Below, in pieces: positions 1-11,875 of a stretch of DNA of 64,000 bases. The DNA comes from Chrysemys picta bellii (Eukaryota > Chordata > Testudines > Emydidae). Both the position numbers and the translations under genes were made by a program. The notes beneath the pieces were generated by a model. It searched no databases. It was given only the letters and a program-made list of their open reading frames with translations, and was not told the DNA's origin. How positions within the stretch are numbered: position 1 is the first letter of the stretch; each line of letters begins with the position of its first letter. The stretch lies in assembly GCF_011386835.1 (NCBI RefSeq), contig NC_088792.1, positions 217,964,394 through 218,028,393 of the forward strand. Direction: 5' to 3'.

Positions 1-964
1 GAGGGAGCAGTATTTAATTGCATCAGGCAACTGAATATTAAGCACTTCAGTGTTGCCAGTCCCACACATTCAGAAATCATGATTCAGGTGCCTCAAACCA
101 TGAGACTGACTGATTTAAAAATTGAAATGAATATAAATGCCTTTGGGATCTTATTTGACTTTTGGTTGTGGAATCTTTAAGGGTCCACTTGTGTCCACAC
201 TGCTCTCTGCAAGCAGGAGGGTTAGCAGCTTGTTTTTATTAAATGAAAGGTTAGATTCTCATGTAATTACATCATTCCAGGAGCTGGGGGCTTGAGAAAA
301 TCACCAATATTATGAGACTCTTAATAAAATCTCAAGTGTTGGGATCACTGGGGTCAGGTGGATGTGACAAATTTCTCACCTCATGTTAACTCTAAATGTT
401 GTCTTCATGTATAAAAAGTTAGATGCTGTGTGTAATAATCACCTGCTCAGCCTACGTAGAGTTGTTCTGTCATAACTAGCAGTGTGACTAAGCCACTATC
501 GTGTGGGCTACAATTTTATAACAATAGAAGATGGTATAAAGCAAAGCAAAGATAAAGGAGTAGATATTCAAAGTGACTTTTGTGTTTCAATAGGAATAGG
601 GTACTTAAAGTACTTTTTGACTTCAAAAATCTCCCTCCAAAAGATTATATAACTTTAAGTGGCATGGCTATAATTTAATTCCTAAACTACCCAGAAAAAA
701 TCATTCCCCCCCTACAAACTTATTACAGCAGGACCCTGATAGTGCCTACTAGTTAAGATTGCAAATTGGCTTCCCTTGGAGTACCACCCATTTATATAAG
801 GCTCAAATTTGGCTCATTCTCTTTAATTGTCTAATCAGGCTGTCTAATTGTCTAATCAGGGGATACACATGTGCAAGGCTCTAGAAAACACCACTGCATT
901 ATATTATATGTAAAATAAGATTATCACATAATTAATGGCTATCATTATGCATACATACAAAGGA
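1..964. other. Intergenic, no gene seen
   Basis: AT-rich sequence without a credible exon or complete repeat. The last 8 bases (957-964, acaaagga) are the left target duplication of the next element. In human the upstream neighbour of MAPRE2 is DTNA, but nothing here resembles its exons. Confidence 0.6.
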
Positions 965-1527
965 TAGGGTTGCCAACTTTCTAACCTCACAAAACCGAAC
1001 ATTCCTGCCCCGTCCCCTCCCTGAGGTCCCACCACCACTCACTCCATTCCCCCCTCCCTCCATCACTCGCTCTCCCACACCCTCACACACTTTCACCGGA
1101 CTGGGGCAGGGAGTTTAGGGTGTGGGAGGGAGTTCAGGGTGCGGGCTCTGGCTGGACGGCGCTTACCTCAGGCAACTCCCAGAAGTGGCCGGCATGTCCA
1201 GCTCCTAGGTGGAGGGGCCAGAGGGCTCTGCGCGCTGCCTGGGCCCGCAGACACTGCCCCTGCAACTCCCATTGGCCGTGGTTCCCAGTCACTGGGAGCT
1301 GTGGAGTTGGTGCTCAGGGCAGGGGCAGATCATGGAGCCCCCATGGCCATCCCTGTGCCTAGGAGCCGGACATGCCGGCTGCTTCCAGGAGCTGTGCAGA
1401 GCCAGGGCAGGCAGAGAGCCTGCCTTAGCCCCACTGTGCCACCAACCGGACTTTTAGCAGACTAGAGCTGCCAGGGTCCTTTTTCGACCGGGCGTTCTGG
1501 TTGAAAACCGGACACCTGGCAACCCTA
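965..1527. mobile_element. Non-autonomous hAT-type element (TAGGGTTGCCA ends), copy 1
   Basis: 563 bp GC-rich element with terminal inverted repeats beginning TAGGGTTGCCAAC and ending CTGGCAACCCTA. It is flanked by an 8 bp target duplication with one mismatch (acaaagga 957-964, acaaagaa 1528-1535), the hAT superfamily signature. It carries no transposase. The copy at 59964-60678 is the same family in the opposite orientation. Confidence 0.85.
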
Positions 1528-1601
1528 ACAAAGAAGCAGAGTTACGATTGTGCATTCAACCTTTACTTTCACATTTCCTAACTTGATTTCTTAACTAAGG
1601 C

Positions 1602-1603
<2 letters not shown>

Positions 1604-1637
<34 letters not shown>
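1604..1637. repeat. (GT)n microsatellite
   Basis: About 17 uninterrupted GT units. Confidence 0.95.
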
Positions 1638-3246
1638 GTATTTAACGTAAGAACAAGCTACATGTAATCCTTCTTTCTTAAGTCTAAACCCTGTGTTTGA
1701 CAGGTGGGTCATTGGTTAATGAAAGGAAGTAAATCCAGCTCTCTATCTTCCCAATAAGATGTATGTAGTTTCGGTATGCTCCTGTCTGCTCAAAATGGAG
1801 GTACTTACATTTTTAATGGAGTTCTATCTTTATGAGGAGAGAGATGAGCTTTATATTGGATTGCTTCTGCTCTATAAAAAATTGTTTTTAACTATAGTTC
1901 TTTAGCAGACATCACACTTGACCTATATATGCTTATTCCTGGATGTGTGGCAGTGTTAATTGCATTCTGCTGTAGCCTTTTACAATTTTTAATTTAGTCA
2001 AATTTTAATTACATTTAATTATATTTACTTGTGTATTGCTAACAAAGCCTTCTATCTTCTTTATGCATCCTCCCCTCAATACTTGAGCATGACTTTCTTG
2101 TCAACAGGCTTCTGAAAATCACTTATCCCTTTCAGGACATCAGCCTCCACCCTGACCCTTTTTCCCCCCCTCTAAATACTCCATTAAGGACACCTTCTGC
2201 TAAATCTGAATTTCAGGGCTGCAAAAAATGTACAGCAGCTCTGCTAAGTATAGTTGCCTGTAGCAAGTGAGTGTACAAATACACATAAGCAAGAACACAG
2301 AGGAGAATGTACAGTTTTAGTAAATAGATTACTTTCTTCCAATAAGCTGCATTAAGGTATTCATGAAATCATGTGTGCTTAATATGACTCAGAACTCTCA
2401 AATGTCTTTTAAGAAATATCCTTCAGTTTGGATGCAAATTTCTTTACATCTTCTGAAAAATTTTCATTGTCTTGGTTTTGTTATCACAGTGTGCTAACAT
2501 GAATGTCTCACTAGAGAGCTGAACTTCATGCATAATGTTGTTTTCTGTTCATTTGAAATTTTCTCGTTAATAACACTTAGCATTTATTCAGTATTTTAGT
2601 GTTGTGCAAACATTAATCCTCATCAATCATGTGAAAAGGGAAAGTACTACTTTCATCTTATATAGATGTTAGGGAAACTAAGACACTGGTTGCATGACTT
2701 AACTGGTCAGTGGTAGAATTGTGATTAGAACTCTAATTCCTGGCTCTCAGACCAGTCTTCAGTGTGCTAAGCTATGCAGTCTTGTTTCTGTGTTATTTTT
2801 GCAGCCTTCTCTAACCTTTCAAAGGGCAAACCCTATAGATATTTTAACAACCAAGAGGTATTTTTGAGGCTTAATTTGCTAGCTTGTGAAGTGCTTTTAG
2901 GTTCTCTGGTGAAAGGCTTTATATAATGGAAGTGCTTGTGTACTCTAGGGCTTGCAAAATATTCAGCTAGCACTCCAAGCCATAACAGATTGGTAAACAC
3001 TATAAGCAGCAAGGTAGGAAATGACAGATTTTAAAATGAACTGATATCAAAGAACTAGACATGCAGTTCAGATTAGATGTAATCAATAAGTAGCCTGAAA
3101 TGCATTTTTAAAAAATACCTAACACTAAGAGAATCTATAATAAAATCTGCCCTCTAGATACAGCATGGTGAAGTGATTCAACCAAGTAGCTTAACAGTGT
3201 TTCATGGTTCCCAATAGTCTAGTACTGTATTCTTCTTAAGTGCTTG
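1638..3246. other. Intergenic, includes one MIR-like fragment
   Basis: No coding signal recognised. AT-rich sequence with an old SINE fragment at 2572-2785 listed separately. Confidence 0.5.
2572..2785 (-). repeat. MIR-type SINE fragment (reverse)
   Basis: Reads in reverse as an old MIR/CORE-SINE. Visible pieces are the reversed 3' part (atttattcagtattttagtg...), the gggaaactaagacact segment and the tctggctctcagacc-like head. Degenerate. Confidence 0.6.
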
Positions 3247-3617
3247 CATATGACCATTCCAATGTAGGTGTGTGCACAGCCCATGCACAGTTGCTGGAAT
3301 TCTTTCCCTTAGTAAAAAGAACAGGCTGAAACCTTTCCCTTAGTGGTATCCATAGGGTGAGCTCCAGCGCCCTCTAGTGCCGTGCGCTTATAGCACTGAT
3401 ATAAAGGGCCCTGCCGACCCTGCATCTCTTCGGTTCCTCCTTACCACCTGTGACAGTTGCTGGAACTACTCTTTGCTTCAGGCAAACTTCCCAGTAGACA
3501 TTTTCTCTTCTTTTCCAGTGTATATACCCTGTTATAGTTGTGATTGTTTAGTTTTTGTAGTTGTTGGACTCATTCATGCTTAGTTAGCAAGGTTCATCTG
3601 CTTCCTGCTGCCAGGGC

Positions 3618-5959
3618 ATGCCTCGATCACAGGGCTTCAAGTCCTGTGCTTCCTGCAGCAAGTCTATGCCATTGAGCAACCCTCACTTGAGCTGTCTCAA
3701 GTGCTTAGGGCAGCGGTTCTTAAACTTCAGTAACCTGAGGACCTCCATTTTTTTATTTAAAATTTTGCCACGGACCCCCAAGCTCCACGCTCAGCCCCAG
3801 CCCTGCCCTCACTCCACCCCTACCCCTCCTCTTCCCTGCCTCTTTCCATCCCCAAGCGCCCCTGTCCCCCTTCTCCCCCTCCCTTCCAGCACCTCTCCAG
3901 TGTTTAGGAGGTGCTGGAAGGGGGAGGAGTTGATCAGCGGGGCCAGATGGACCCCAGTTTGAGAGATGCTGGCTTAGGAGAGTCTCACAGAAAGGACCAC
4001 TGTCAAATCTGCAAGGACTTCAAACCTCACACTAAAAAGGAACCAGGAAGCGAGATTGAAGGTCCTTCTCACAGACACAGCCCTAAGACCCGCTTCTGAG
4101 CTGTGCTTGGACTCGGGATCAAGTACCTCAGCTTCGGTGCAGAGTGTTCCCCCCACACTGGTCCCCATCCCCAGTGCCCAAGAAGAAGCATAGGAAACAG
4201 TCGAGAGAAGAGTTGATCCCCAGTGCCAAATTCAAGCAGGCATGGGGACCAGGATAAAGCGATGTCCGCATGGGGCTGCACTTTCGCCCTGGCACTGCAA
4301 CAGCCGGTACCGATGGCTCCAGTACCTATGCAGGACCCACTGACTGTGGCGTCTGAGACACTGTCCTCAGGCAGACAGTGTGCCTGTCAGTTCACGGTGC
4401 CATCTACTCTGGAGGTGTTTGCAGCAGCCAGGGACCTACTTTCATTTCCAGTTCCTGTGTCCCTGGTGGCACAGGACTTGGCACTGCTGTACTGTTGAAT
4501 GGCAGGGAACCCTCCCCCAGCCATCCTCCAGTACCACGACTGCCCTCTAGGGGGAAACCCCCTATGGTAGCCTCATCGCAGGCTAATCTGCAGCACTGAT
4601 CACCAGCACCAAAGGGGTCTGCAACTCTGGTCACCATGCTGGGACTCTTCGTCTTCATCAGAGTCAGAAGTGGGATCCTACTCTTCCTGTCATCGCAGCC
4701 GCCCATGCTGCTCCCTGGCCACTCCTACTCCATTGTGCCCCCAAGCACAGGGGTACCACCAAGTGCTTGGCCACTGGGTCCATGGGCACCGGCACCCATG
4801 CAATGGCCCTTCTGGAACCCTTGGGGGTTCCCCCAAGGTCAAAGCACTCTCTTGAGGTGCTCCTACTTGGTGACCTCAGAGCAGAGCACCTCTGGTACCT
4901 CACTGTGTGACCCCCAATCCAGACTCTGGTACCAAGCCTGGTACCGAGCCTCAAGAAGAGGCCCCGCAAGTCCTGGTCAATACAGAGGGAAGAGTGGAGG
5001 CCCCTCAGCCAGTCCTAGACTCCTCTTCCTCTTACTCACTGCCACCACAGCCTCATCTGGGGATGTCCCCATTACAAGATGACCACAATGCTTACCAAGA
5101 CTTATTAAAGCGGGTGGCCTCGAATCTAGGCATCCAGGCAGAGGTGGTCAATGAGGCGACTCACAACCTACTGGACATTCTGTTGGTGGCAGGCCCCCCA
5201 AGCGTGGCTCTCCCACTCAATGAGGCTATCATGGACCCAATTAAGGGGCTACGGCAGACCCATGCTTCCCTCCCTCCCATGGCAAAGCATACAGAATGGA
5301 AGTATTTTGTACCATCCAAAGACTACGAGTTTATATTCTTTCATCCTCCCCTGAGATCCCTGGTGGTAGTGGCCACCAATGAGAGAGATCGCCAGGGACA
5401 ATCGGGCACAACACCTAAGGCAAAGGAACAAAAAAGTTAGACCTGTTTGGCCAGATGGCCTATTTCCACAGGAGGACTACAGCTTCCCATACTAAACCAG
5501 CAGGCTCTGCTGGGCTGCTATGACTTTAATATGTGGGAGGCTATGCAAAAGTTTAAGGACTTGCTCCCTCAAGATGCCAGGCAGGAGTTCTCCTTGCTGA
5601 TTGAGGAGGGGAAAACGGTGGTGAGGGCCTCCTCACAGGCAGCTTTGGATGCAGCTGACTCTGGAGCCAGATCTATGGCCATGGCAATGACCATGTGCAG
5701 AAGCTCATGGTTAGTCGTTGAGGTTTTCCCCAGGAGGTACCACAAAACCTCCAAGATCTTCCCTTTTGAAGGGTCCTTGTGCTTTTCAGAGCAAACTGAT
5801 GGTAGGCTCCACAGGCTTAAGGACTCTAAGGTGACACTGAAATCCCTGGGGGTATATACTCCAGCGGCATCCAGGAAGCATTACAGACCCCAACAGACTG
5901 GCTATTATTTTGCCCAGCCAGGACCAGCAGAGGAGGAAGAGCAGTGGATTCAGGCATAG
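3618..5959 (+). pseudogene. DIRS gag-like ORF remnant
   Basis: Three frame-shifted stretches of the first DIRS ORF. The N-terminal part (3618-4080) has a C-x2-C-x4-H-x4-C zinc knuckle split by the hAT insertion at 3711. A middle segment (about 4907-5437) reads ...DDHNAYQDLLKRVASNLGI and ...VALPLNEAIMDPIKGL, typical of the capsid-like region. A third segment (5447-5956) has LPQDARQEFSLLIEEGKT and ends PAEEEEQWIQA. Such proteins package element RNA. Here the frame changes at least three times with stops between, so no gag-like protein can be made. Assignment rests on remembered DIRS proteins of reptiles. Confidence 0.7.
3711..3971. mobile_element. Short hAT (Charlie-like ends) inside the DIRS gag
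   Basis: 261 bp element beginning CAGCGGTTCTTAAACTTC and ending GTTTGAGAGATGCTG, the imperfect inverted ends seen in many vertebrate hAT MITEs. It has an 8 bp target duplication with one mismatch (gcttaggg 3703-3710, gcttagga 3972-3979). It contains a C-rich tract and no gene. It sits in the zinc-knuckle codons of the host DIRS element, so it is younger than that element. Confidence 0.85.
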
Positions 5960-6204
5960 ACCTCCTCCGCCAGCCTCCTCAGCAGGGCCGATACAGGCCA
6001 CCCCCAAACACTCAGGGAGCTTGAAGCACTCATTTTGGTGAGAAGCTCAAGGTTGATGTTTCAATCCACACAGTATCTGATCCAATTGTCCCTCTGTTTT
6101 TGAACCACCTGTCTCACTTCTTCAATGTTTGGACACACATTAATTCAGACTGTTGGGTACTCAGCACAGTAGAGTGGGATACACCCTACAGTTTGTGGTT
6201 ACCC

Positions 6205-7625
6205 TGCCCCCATCCCTCTTCAGGGATCCTTCGCAGGAGCAACTGTTGGAACAAGAAGTCCAATCCCTCCTTTGGGTGGGAGCCATAGGAGAGGTTCCAC
6301 ATTACCTAAGAGGAAAGGGGTTCTATTCATGTTGTTTCCTAATCCCGAAAGCCCAGGGTGGTCTCAGACCTATCCTAGACCTGCATTGTCTCAACCACTA
6401 TCTCAAGAGCTTAAAGTTCTGCATGAAATCCCTGGCTTCCATCATTCCCTCTCTGCATCTGGGGGACTGATATGCCACCCTCAGTTTAAAGGACACATAC
6501 TTCCACATATCAATTTTTTTCCCCCCAAGGACACAGAATGTTCCTAAGATTGGTAATGTACTTGGTTCACAATGAGTTTGCGGTGCTTCCATTTGGCCTG
6601 TCAGCCACGCCACAGGTTTTCTCCAAATACTGTATATGGCAGTGGTGGTGGCTTTTCTCAAGAAATGGAGTGCACATATTCACATCTCTCAAGGACTGGC
6701 TAGTCAGTGGCCAGTCCAGAGCTCAAGTGGAATCCAACTTCCATCTCCTCCAATCAACATTCCAGGCCCTAGGTCCACCGATAAACACCCAAAAATCCAC
6801 CCTTGTCCTGATGCAGAGGATAGAGTACATCAATGCGGTTCTTGACTTCATTCAGAAAGAGCCTTGCTTCCAGAAGACCATTTTCGAGCAGTCACGGTCT
6901 TGATAAATCCCATCCAGTCACAACTGCTTGAAAATGTCTTTTCTGGGCCACATGGCATTATGCATTTGCGTAGTGTAACATGCAAGGCTGTGTCTCAGAT
7001 CTCTCCAAACATGGCCGGCCACAGTGTATTCACATTCATGGCATCATCTGGATTCAGTGCTCACCGTGCCCGCTCAAGTCCTCGATTTACTGACTTGGTG
7101 GCTGAACTACCACATGGGTTGTGTGGGAGTGCCCTTTTCATGGTCCCAACCATCAATGTCTCTAGTCTCTCACATCAGCACTGGGCTGGGAAGCCCACTT
7201 AGGGTCCCTCAAGACTCAAGGTCTATTGTCCCCAGAAGAGCTCTCTCTCTTCATCTCGGTGTCAGAGAGCTCAGGCTGGTCCGCCTAGCCTGCCAACTAT
7301 TCCTGCCCCATTTGGGTTCTCAGACAGTGCAACTACCATGTTCTACATCAACAGGCAGGGCGGAGCTCACTCCTCCCTGCCCCATGTCAGAAAGCAATCC
7401 AGCTGTGGGATTCTGCATAACCCATTCAATCCATCTCGAGGTGTTGGATCTCCTGGGAGCACAGAACCAGCTGGCGGATCACCTCAGCAGGTCTTACTCC
7501 TCTCACCATGAATGGTCCCTTTGGCCAGACAGCGGAAGGGACATTTTCCAACGGTGGGGGACTCCCCTTATAGACCTGTTTGCTACCTGTGACAACAGGA
7601 AATGCCACCACTTCTGTTCCCTGTG
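6205..7625 (+). pseudogene. DIRS reverse transcriptase / RNase H remnant
   Basis: Recognisable reverse transcriptase blocks in shifting frames: GGLRPILDLHCLNHYL (about 6358-6405), LASIIPSLHLGD (6435-6470), then VLPFGLSATPQVFSK (about 6580-6630), and RIEYINAVLDF (about 6820-6855). The catalytic Y-L-D-D-W box is replaced by S-L-K-D-W (near 6685-6705), so the first metal-binding Asp is gone. Downstream, RELRLVRLACQLFLPHLG (7265-7320) and QLADHLSRSYSSHHEWS (7470-7520) belong to the RNase H / connection part typical of DIRS pol. Several stops and frameshifts interrupt the region. It once copied the element's RNA into DNA; now it is a pseudogene. Confidence 0.85.
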
Positions 7626-7699
7626 AGGCCACAGCCCAGGATCTCTTACGGTCACCTTCCCGCTGTCATGAGTAGATCACCTGTATTATGCTTTTCTTC

Positions 7700-9060
7700 C
7701 TATCCTGACGATACACAAGGTTCTGATGAAGATGAAGCGGGACCGGGCACGGATCATTCTCATAGCCCCAGGATGGCCCAGGCAGCATTGGTTTACCACC
7801 CTGTTAAGCCTCTCAATGGAAACCCCGCTCCTGCTTCTGCTACACCCAGACTTCATCTCCCGAGACCATGGTCAGCTGCTCCATCTGAACCTCAGCTTTC
7901 TTCACCTGATGACTTGGAAGCTCCATGGCTGAATCCTGAGGAGCAAGTTTGCTTGGAGCAAGTCCATAGAGTTCTGCTAGGTAGTAGAAAACCCTCTACC
8001 AGGACCACTTACCTTGCAAAATGGAAGCGATTCTCCATCTGGTCCTCCCAACGCAGAGTTCCACCCATGCAATCCCCATTGCAACTCATATTGCAGTACT
8101 TTTTGCATCAGAAACAGGGTTTGGCTATTTCTTCAGTCAAGGTCCACCTACCAGCAATCTCTGCCTTCCATCCCTGGGTCAACGACTGGTCTGTCTTTTC
8201 CCCCTTTCGAGCCACTGGCAACGTGCTCGTTGGTGCACCTCTCCTGGACAGTGGCCTTCTTAGTGACCATCCCCTCAGCCAGAAGGGTTTTTGAGATCTG
8301 TGCCCTCATATCAGAGCCCCCATATATGATCTTCCTTAAAGATAAGGTGCTGCATCCGTACCTGGCATTCCTCCCGAAAGTGGTTTCACAATTCCACGGC
8401 AGTCATGTGATCTTTCTACCAGTTTTCTTCCTGAAGCCACATGCAAACAGGGAGGAGCAATGTCTACACTCCTTGGGTATTAGAATGCAAGGGCATGTCC
8501 ATTTACAAAGAATCAAGCCATTTCGCAGATCAACCCAGCTGTTCATAACAATAGCAAACAGGATGAAAGGCCTTCCCACCTCTGCCCTGAGAATCTCGTC
8601 CTGGATTACATTGTGCACATTGCAAGCTGGTTGGCATTCTGCCTCCAGCTAACCTAACTGCTTGTTCCACAAGATTGCAGGCCTCCTTCACTGTATTCCT
8701 GACACAAGTTCCATAGAAAAAAATAGCATAGAATATCAGGGTTGGAAGGGACCTCAGGAGGTCATCTAGTCTAACCCCCTGCTCAAAGCAGGACCAATCC
8801 CCAGATAGATTTTTGCCCCAAATTGCCCCCTCAAGGATTGAGCTCACAGACCTGGGTTTAGCAGGCCAATGCTCAAACCACTGAACTATCCCTCCCCCCT
8901 CCTTCCTATTCGAGACACCTGCTGGGCAGCAACCTGGTCCTTTGGTGCACATGTTCTCAATGCCCTATGCCATCACTCAGCAGGCCAAAGACAATGCTGA
9001 CTTCAGCCATGCAGTCAGCTTGTTCTTGAACTCCAAGCCCACCTCCTGTGCAACTTCTTG
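7700..9060 (+). pseudogene. DIRS tyrosine recombinase remnant
   Basis: After the pol remnant, frames show RARIILIAPGWPRQHWF (7735-7790) and then a core-binding segment RKPSTRTTYLAKWKRF (7987-8035). The catalytic-domain SARRVFEICAL (about 8276-8310) contains the first catalytic Arg. The C-terminal end, with an HMFSMPYAIT-like stretch (about 8947-8978) where the nucleophilic Tyr is expected, is separated from the rest by a SINE at 8727-8899. Tyrosine recombinases integrate the circular DIRS DNA without target duplication. Frameshifts, stops and the SINE make this copy inactive. Confidence 0.75.
8727..8899 (-). mobile_element. tRNA-derived turtle SINE (cryptodiran Pol III SINE type)
   Basis: On the minus strand it starts gggggagggatagttcagtg, a tRNA-like head with A box (tagttcagtgg) and B box (tgtgagctcaatcc). 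It ends with a CR1-like tail (ggtcccttccaaccctgat) and catagaatatc-type terminus. Sharing the LINE's 3' tail lets CR1 machinery mobilise it. This family is known from cryptodiran turtles and is the best taxonomic marker in the window. It interrupts the recombinase part of the DIRS element. Confidence 0.88.
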
Positions 9061-9484
9061 AGAGTCACCTACATTGGAATAGACATGTGCAAGCACTCAA
9101 AGAAAAAACTGTTACCAACCATTCTGTAACTGTTGTTCTTTGAGATGTGTTATCAGAGTCAGCTGGTAAGAATAAACTGAGGGGGCATAGGCTCAGCAGG
9201 GCCCTTTATCCAGATTCTATGAGTGTGCGGCACCAGAGAATGCGGGAGCCGACCCGATGGACACCACTAAGCAAAAAAAATCCAGCAACTGTGCTCAGGG
9301 TGTGAATACACCTACATTGGAATGGACATGTACAACACCTCTTGAAGAACAGTTACAGAAAGGTTAGCAATCATGAGGCTTTCTGGTTATATTAGCAGAT
9401 GGAAGTGTATTATTGATACTTGCTTTTAATAAGCATGTTATATCCTTTTGTTGTTCATGTGGCTGTTCTTTGGTAGGAATGTTA

Positions 9485-9725
9485 GACTTGTAGCACAGAG
9501 CTGGGAGTCAGGAGACCTGGGGTTTACCCCTGGCTATGACACAAGTTTTGTCCTTATGACCTGAGAGGCATAGGGCTTTAATAGGTGCCACAGTTGCTCA
9601 GCACCTCTGAGAACCAGGTCATTAACATCTGTGTCTGTTTTCACATCTGTAAAATGAAGATAACTGCCAAAGGGGTGTTGAGGTGAAGTTCATTATTCTT
9701 TGTAAAGTACTAAAGATGAAAGCAC
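9485..9725 (+). repeat. MIR-type SINE fragment
   Basis: Contains ggagtcaggagacctggg, then tcatgacctg-like and tctgtaaaatgaagataa blocks in MIR order, and ends in gtaaagtactaaagatgaaag. Old and diverged. Confidence 0.7.
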
Positions 9726-9840
9726 TAAAAAAAAATTGCACAACAATGTTGTGTAATTTTTTGATAGTGTAATTTAGTGAGATCCAGGGAGTGGAACACT
9801 TGCTGTAAATTCCTTTTTCTTCGGGGAGAATATGTAATAC

Positions 9841-10628
9841 TGTGACATATGGAAGTGGAAATTGTCTGTAATATTTTTTGAATCCTAGGTATGCCTCAGT
9901 TTCCCTCTGTATGTTGCATGGCTACCCAGGGGGTGCCAAAGGGTTAACACTGCTCCTGGAACAGTGCAGGAGACAGTGTCACCTCCCTGTCTGGGTAAAA
10001 TGAATAGTAATTAAAGAACTGGCTCAAATCAACAGAGGGTTCAGCAAGACAGACACTCCAATGACTGAACAATCGGACCCTCTGTTGCTTTTTACAAAAC
10101 CTAACAGGAAACCCCAGCAGATAGGTCTTGTGAACTGAGCTGGAGAACAAGGTGTCAGGTGACTAAAAGAAGGGGCTGATATTTTGGAGGGACTCAGGAA
10201 CCCAGCCATGAGGGGACATAGGGAGAGAGCCAGAGATGGAATCCACCATAGCTTGGCTGGCTCATCATGACATTGGCTTGGCCAGGATGGGCTGGCTTCA
10301 GTTCACCCCTCTGTGCTAACCTAAGGACTTTCAGATTCTGTGTGCCAGGTGACTAAAAAATGGTTAACTTGTTGTGAAAAGACTGTCACTGTCAATACTC
10401 ACTGAGAGCACTGTGCCCTGAAGGGGGACAGTAACAGCCTCCCATAGGATTCTGGTTCTCTCTGAGAGACCGGGATTGCTGGTGCCGAAGGCCCAATCTC
10501 TGAGTCTTGGAGACTATGGGTTTGGGCCTGTGGAAGTGTGTGGGTTCTTGGGGCCCAGCACATTAAAGGAGTCACTCCCAGGAGACTGGGTACAGGCTGG
10601 GGCATAGCCAGACCTTGTGACTCTGACA
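9841..10628. mobile_element. Solo LTR-like element (TGTGACA...CTGACA)
   Basis: 788 bp unit starting TGTGACATATGG and ending GACTCTGACA, flanked by a perfect 5 bp direct repeat aatac (9836-9840, 10629-10633). TG...CA ends with a 5 bp duplication fit a solitary LTR left by recombination of a retrovirus-like or LTR element. No internal coding region is present. Orientation is not certain. Confidence 0.7.
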
Positions 10629-10633
10629 AATAC

Positions 10634-11870
10634 TCATTGTATTAACAACATAAGAAAACTGTTCATGGAATTCTTTGTTCACAGTAAGGAAGTAATCACT
10701 TCTTAAAGTGCCAGCCTTCTATCTTCATTTTTCTTAAGCAGTGATGTTACAACTTCTTGACAGGGGTTGGCAAATGTAATGCTCATCGTGTTAGGTTACA
10801 ATTCTTGTGCAGCTCTAACTCCCAAGAGTCCTACCACTGATTCTAGACATGTTAGTATTGTATGCTGGGCCAGCTTCTAATGATTGAATTTTACTCAGTG
10901 TGATGCATTTAACAGTTTTATTGAACAATTCCAAAGTGTTTACATTTCCTCTGCTTCTTATGTAGACTTTGTACACATGCAACAAGTATTTGTGTGAGGG
11001 ATTAAATTTCTTTTACTGTGTGCATAAATGAAATGACCATTAACTGCAAAACATTTCACAATCAGAATCTTGCAGTGTACTAGGAACAGAGAATTACCAG
11101 TCCCAAGAGCCAGCATTCACTTTTTTGGAATCCATTGTGTAACATCAGGGTCAACTCATTATTTCAATTCAACAAGTGAGTTACAGCATTAAAATGATTG
11201 CTTGGTGTATGTTACCTTGTTGGCAGGCAAGTGAGATGTAGGGATGCCAGATTCACATTTTGGAAAAGTGCTCCCTTCTTTGTCACACAAAGCTACTGAC
11301 AATTCTATGTCACACAAAGCTAACTAACCTTTTTTTAAACCATTGCCTGGTGAAAGTGCCAGTTGGCTTAAAAGGCTCTCAGAGAATGTGTTTATCTCCC
11401 AATGAAGAACACAAGACATGACTTCATGCAGCTTCTTAAATCAGAAGACCAATGCCACTTATCTGTTCTGATTTTTTTTTTCCTTTTGCACTTTTCCAGC
11501 TCCAACTTGGGCCACTTAGGGACAAAATTGAGTGTTTAGGAAGTGGAGAGCAGCTTGAAATCCATCATGAGTCCTTTTATACTTTACCTTCTCCCCTTGC
11601 CAGATATTCTCTGCTGTTCCCCCAGGCTTCCAGCCTGACACCACATTTATTTTATAGATTTGTTTTGTTTTGTCAAATGTAGATTTCTGTAGATCTGGGC
11701 ACATTAAAATGAATAAAATCTGTACAACCTAAAAATTGGACCAAAGCTCAAAACAAGAACCCCTCTCTAGAACATCCCATCTGCCTCCCACCCAATCAAG
11801 CTCTTCTCATCCCCAGAAAAAGCCTGGGAATCTAGATTACCTGAGTTACCCTCCCACCCCTAAAGGTGGT
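10634..11870. other. Intergenic, nothing recognised
   Basis: No exon, RNA gene or clear repeat identified. Confidence 0.5.
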
Positions 11871-11875
11871 CTTCA

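Larger units (their letters stand above)
3247..9345 (+). mobile_element. DIRS-type tyrosine-recombinase retroelement, degenerate
   Basis: A 6.1 kb element with gag-like, reverse transcriptase/RNase H and tyrosine recombinase regions in that order, and inverted rather than direct terminal repeats, which is the DIRS plan. The left end (catatgaccattccaatgt, about 3247-3490) is the reverse complement of the right end (about 9120-9345). Shared blocks include the caatgtaggtgt motif, cacagttgctgga and aaagggccctgc. The right terminal motif cacctacattggaat occurs twice, at about 9068 and 9309, as expected of an internal complementary region. A hAT element (3711-3971) and a tRNA-SINE (8727-8899) have inserted into it. 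All frames are broken by stops and shifts. No target duplication was seen, which is normal for DIRS. No long ORF survives, so the copy is dead. Confidence 0.85.
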
